Origin: Labrenzia sp. THAF82
GTDB taxonomy: Bacteria; Pseudomonadota; Alphaproteobacteria; Rhizobiales; Stappiaceae
Direction of reading: 5' to 3'
Assembly: GCF_009363435.1 (NCBI RefSeq)
Contig: NZ_CP045354.1
Location: forward strand, 748,001 to 812,000
DNA length: 64,000 nucleotides
Positions 61,539 through 64,000 of this stretch are shown here, piece after piece. The position numbers and the translations under genes were made by a program. The notes beneath the pieces were generated by a model. The model was not told where the DNA came from, did not search any database, and saw nothing but the letters and a program-made list of their open reading frames with translations. Position 1 is the first letter of the stretch, and the number at the start of each line of letters is the position of its first letter.

Positions 61539-63068
61539 ATGGGACTGGTCCCCAAACTGAGCGCCGCATTGGGCGCTGTTTCTGTTTTTCTGGTCGCTGC
61601 ATATCCGACCTATGGCGCCGATGCTCTCTCCTATCGAGACGATCTTTCCGAAGCCGACCGGCAAAAGGCGGCGCGGGTGCTTGAGCTGACAACGGACTTT
61701 GAAACAGCTGAGGCATTTGAGAAGATGCAGGGAGGCGCCGGCACCTCAAAACGACGGCCAAGCAGAGATGCCTTTTCCCATTCCAATTCAAATCTCACTT
61801 TCGACGAGCAACACTTGTTCAAGGTTGGGAACGGGCTTTTCAAGAAGCTCTGGGCCTCTTCACCGGCTTCAACTCAGGCATCTGATGGTCTGGGGCCTCT
61901 CTACAATGCAAGGTCGTGCCAGGGCTGCCATCTGAAGGATGGGCGTGGCCGTCCGCCTCGCACGGGAGACGAGGCGGTTTCGCTCTTTTTGAGATTGTCG
62001 ATACCTCCGCAAAACGATGATCAGCGGCAGGCTTTAGCCCAGAAGGTGCTTCTGTCTATTCCTGAGCCCACATACGGGGGTCAGTTTCAGGCGTTTGCGG
62101 TTCCCGGATTGTCCGGCGAAGGGAAGTTCGACATTGAATTTGAGGACATAGAGATATTGCTGAACGGCGGTGAAACCGTTGTTCTGCAAATGCCAATTTA
62201 TAATATCCGTGACCTTGGTTATGGCGACATGCATCCAGAAACATTGATTTCGCCCAGAGTTGCTCCGCCAATGATCGGGCTTGGGTTGTTGCAGGCGATC
62301 CACCCCGGAGATATCGAAGCGCTTGCCGACCCGAGTGATGAGGATGGAGACGGGATATCGGGAAGGCCCAGTCAGGTGCGGGACCCGCAAACCAATGAGC
62401 TGACACTCGGACGGTTTGGTTGGAAGGCCTCGAATCCGTCCATCCGAGCACAGACAGCTGGCGCGTTCTCCGGCGACATCGGCATTAGCACACCGGACAA
62501 ACCCAACAACTTCGGTGACTGTACCCAGGCCCAAACGGAGTGCCTGTCCATGCCGCATGGCGAGCAGGCTCAACTTGGACCATCGGAAGCGCCAGACCCG
62601 GTTATGGAACTTGTGACCTTCTATTCAGAAAACCTTGCAGTTCCGGCGCGGCGGGATGTCGAAGATCCGGAAGTCCTCAAGGGCAAGGAAGTTTTTTACG
62701 CCTCCGGTTGCACCGCTTGCCATCAGCCGAAATTCGTTACCGGCCGATTTGCGGAAAATCCGGCACACCGGTTCCAACTGATCTGGCCATACACCGACAT
62801 GTTGCTTCATGACATGGGTCCAGACCTCGCCGATCACCGGCCCGTTGGCGACGCGACCGGTCAGGAGTGGCGCACACCGCCGCTATGGGGTATCGGTTTG
62901 ACTGAAACAGTTAACAATCACACCCGGTTCCTGCATGATGGACGTGCTCGAAACCTGCTTGAAGCAGTGCTATGGCATGGTGGTGAGGCTGAGCAGGCGC
63001 GAAACAACGTAGTCAATCTGTCTCCGGATGACCGCCGATATCTGATCAGGTTTTTGGAGTCTCTGTAA
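61539..63068 (+). CDS. Di-haem oxidoreductase (DHOR/DUF1111 family)
   Basis: 509 aa from the ATG at 61539 (AGGA 8 nt upstream); ATG 61530 is too close to that site. Signal peptide MGLVPKLSAALGAVSVFLVA. Two C-x-x-C-H haem sites: CQGCH (about residue 130) and CTACH (about residue 390). These proteins accompany imelysins and are thought to carry out a redox step on the bound metal. The stop overlaps the next start (TAATG), so the two are translationally coupled. Confidence 0.88.
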   Translation: MGLVPKLSAALGAVSVFLVAAYPTYGADALSYRDDLSEADRQKAARVLELTTDFETAEAFEKMQGGAGTSKRRPSRDAFSHSNSNLTFDEQHLFKVGNGLFKKLWASSPASTQASDGLGPLYNARSCQGCHLKDGRGRPPRTGDEAVSLFLRLSIPPQNDDQRQALAQKVLLSIPEPTYGGQFQAFAVPGLSGEGKFDIEFEDIEILLNGGETVVLQMPIYNIRDLGYGDMHPETLISPRVAPPMIGLGLLQAIHPGDIEALADPSDEDGDGISGRPSQVRDPQTNELTLGRFGWKASNPSIRAQTAGAFSGDIGISTPDKPNNFGDCTQAQTECLSMPHGEQAQLGPSEAPDPVMELVTFYSENLAVPARRDVEDPEVLKGKEVFYASGCTACHQPKFVTGRFAENPAHRFQLIWPYTDMLLHDMGPDLADHRPVGDATGQEWRTPPLWGIGLTETVNNHTRFLHDGRARNLLEAVLWHGGEAEQARNNVVNLSPDDRRYLIRFLESL

Positions 63069-64000
63069 TGCGCCTGATACTCGTGATGGCCATAGCCCTG
63101 TCTGTTTCGGTTTCGGCACGGGCGCAGGATTACAAGTCCAACCTTGAAAGCATGATCATCGGCTATATCCAGCCGGCTTTTCAGGAATTTGCCTCCTCGA
63201 CGCAGAGCCTTCCGACGGCAGTCGAAACGGTCTGTCTCGATGCGAATGAGACGGCCGGCCTTGAGTTTCAACAAGTGTTTTCCGAAACCGTTCATGACTT
63301 TGGACGTATTCACTTCTTGCGCTTCGGGCCACTTCTTGATCAGGACAGGTTAAGCCGTCTGGCCTTCCTGCCTGATCCTCGCGGCATAGGTTCACGGCAA
63401 CTTCGCAAACTATATGCGAACAAGGACAAGGACGCGCTCAATGCCGCCGGTCTTGCGAAAAAGAGTGTTGCAGTTCAGGGGCTGACAGCTCTGGAGCTGA
63501 TCGCTTTTGACAAGACCGGCGAAGTGCGGCTGGGGAAATCGGACGAAAACTCGGAGTTTACGTGCGACTATGCTCTCGCAATCGCCCGGAACATACACAC
63601 CATCGCAATTGCCCTTGAGGCGGATTGGGCAAACCCGGACGGGTTCAAAGACATCTTGCTAACACCTGGTGGCAACGATGCGCGGTTTCAGACTTCGAAA
63701 GAGGCCATCGAATCCGTTTTCAACGCATTGGTCACTGGGCTGATTGTTGTGCGCGATCAGGATCTTTTGCCAGCACTAGGAACTTCTGAAGAGAAGGCCA
63801 AACCCCGACGTTTTCCGTTTTCGCGCTCGGGCAATGGCGTCATATTCTTGTCCAGCGAATTGCAGGGAATTGAGCAGTCGCTGTCAAGCTTGAACCTGCA
63901 AAGCCTGACGCCGCAGGACTTCATATGGATTTTCGATACGCTGAACTTTGAGTTCGGCAACGCTCAGAAGATTTTAGCGCAGCTAAATCCCCCACTGCGC
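63068..64000 (+). CDS. Second imelysin-family protein, cut by the window end
   Basis: 311 codons without a stop up to the window edge. Signal peptide [19 protein letters not shown], then the imelysin-like helical repeats (IIGYIQPAFQEFASSTQSLP). At the motif position it reads VQGLTALELIAFD, so the His of G-x-H-x-x-E is replaced by Thr, as is frequent in the second imelysin of such operons. Metal binding may differ from the first. Confidence 0.85.
   Translation, partial: MRLILVMAIALSVSVSARAQDYKSNLESMIIGYIQPAFQEFASSTQSLPTAVETVCLDANETAGLEFQQVFSETVHDFGRIHFLRFGPLLDQDRLSRLAFLPDPRGIGSRQLRKLYANKDKDALNAAGLAKKSVAVQGLTALELIAFDKTGEVRLGKSDENSEFTCDYALAIARNIHTIAIALEADWANPDGFKDILLTPGGNDARFQTSKEAIESVFNALVTGLIVVRDQDLLPALGTSEEKAKPRRFPFSRSGNGVIFLSSELQGIEQSLSSLNLQSLTPQDFIWIFDTLNFEFGNAQKILAQLNPPLR

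Overview
The window looks like alphaproteobacterial DNA, most likely order Hyphomicrobiales and perhaps a Roseibium/Labrenzia/Stappia relative. The reasons are the purS / small membrane protein / purQ / purL order, the rpoH2 - carD - fdxA - S4 - SUV3-type helicase order, a MucR regulator, a RepABC/Ti-type TraA relaxase fragment, and an Irr-type iron control box before an imelysin gene. The species cannot be named from this sequence alone.

Region 1 (about 1-42.5 kb) is an insertion-sequence graveyard carrying accessory genes. One 1198-bp IS3-family element (IS407-like) occurs as four full copies (955-2152, 17891-19088, 32231-33428, 38529-39726) and at least three fragments. Around it lie remains of IS6, IS110/IS1111, IS630, IS701 and two further IS3 elements. 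Between them sit: conjugative-plasmid debris at 3.2-10.7 kb (parDE, a broken ardA, a traA C-terminal half, WGR and MucR genes, two tRNA genes, two paralogous structured small RNAs); a gene for a large helical-repeat protein (12530-14242); an RTX-type secreted protein with near-perfect 90-bp repeats (15352-16884); an IetAS-type anti-phage pair, AAA ATPase plus subtilase, with a small DUF2188-like gene (19145-22786); a serine resolvase with a probable res site; a type III secretion-like module consisting of a CesT-like chaperone and an alpha/beta-hydrolase candidate effector whose 5' end holds four 7-bp repeats (24165-26313); and two more effector-like genes (26930-27511, 30515-32128).

Region 2 (34.8-38.4 kb) is an intact housekeeping block, purS - small membrane protein - purQ - purL, for the FGAM synthase complex. 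It is boxed in by IS debris on both sides, so the native neighbourhood has been rearranged.

Region 3 (42.6-64 kb) is ordinary chromosome. It holds tRNA-Arg(CCU), a nuclease-like secreted protein, an M48 lipoprotein protease, rpoH2, carD, fdxA, an S4 RNA-binding protein, a SUV3-like helicase, pyruvate carboxylase, a P460-like cytochrome, a DUF1254/DUF1214 protein, a GATase, a TerB-like protein, and an iron-linked imelysin / di-haem oxidoreductase / imelysin cluster cut by the window end.

The most unusual points are the possibly phase-variable effector-chaperone pair, the homologous helical-repeat genes, the two covarying anti-Shine-Dalgarno small RNAs next to accessory tRNA genes, the RTX gene bracketed by inverted repeats, and IetAS with a third small gene.
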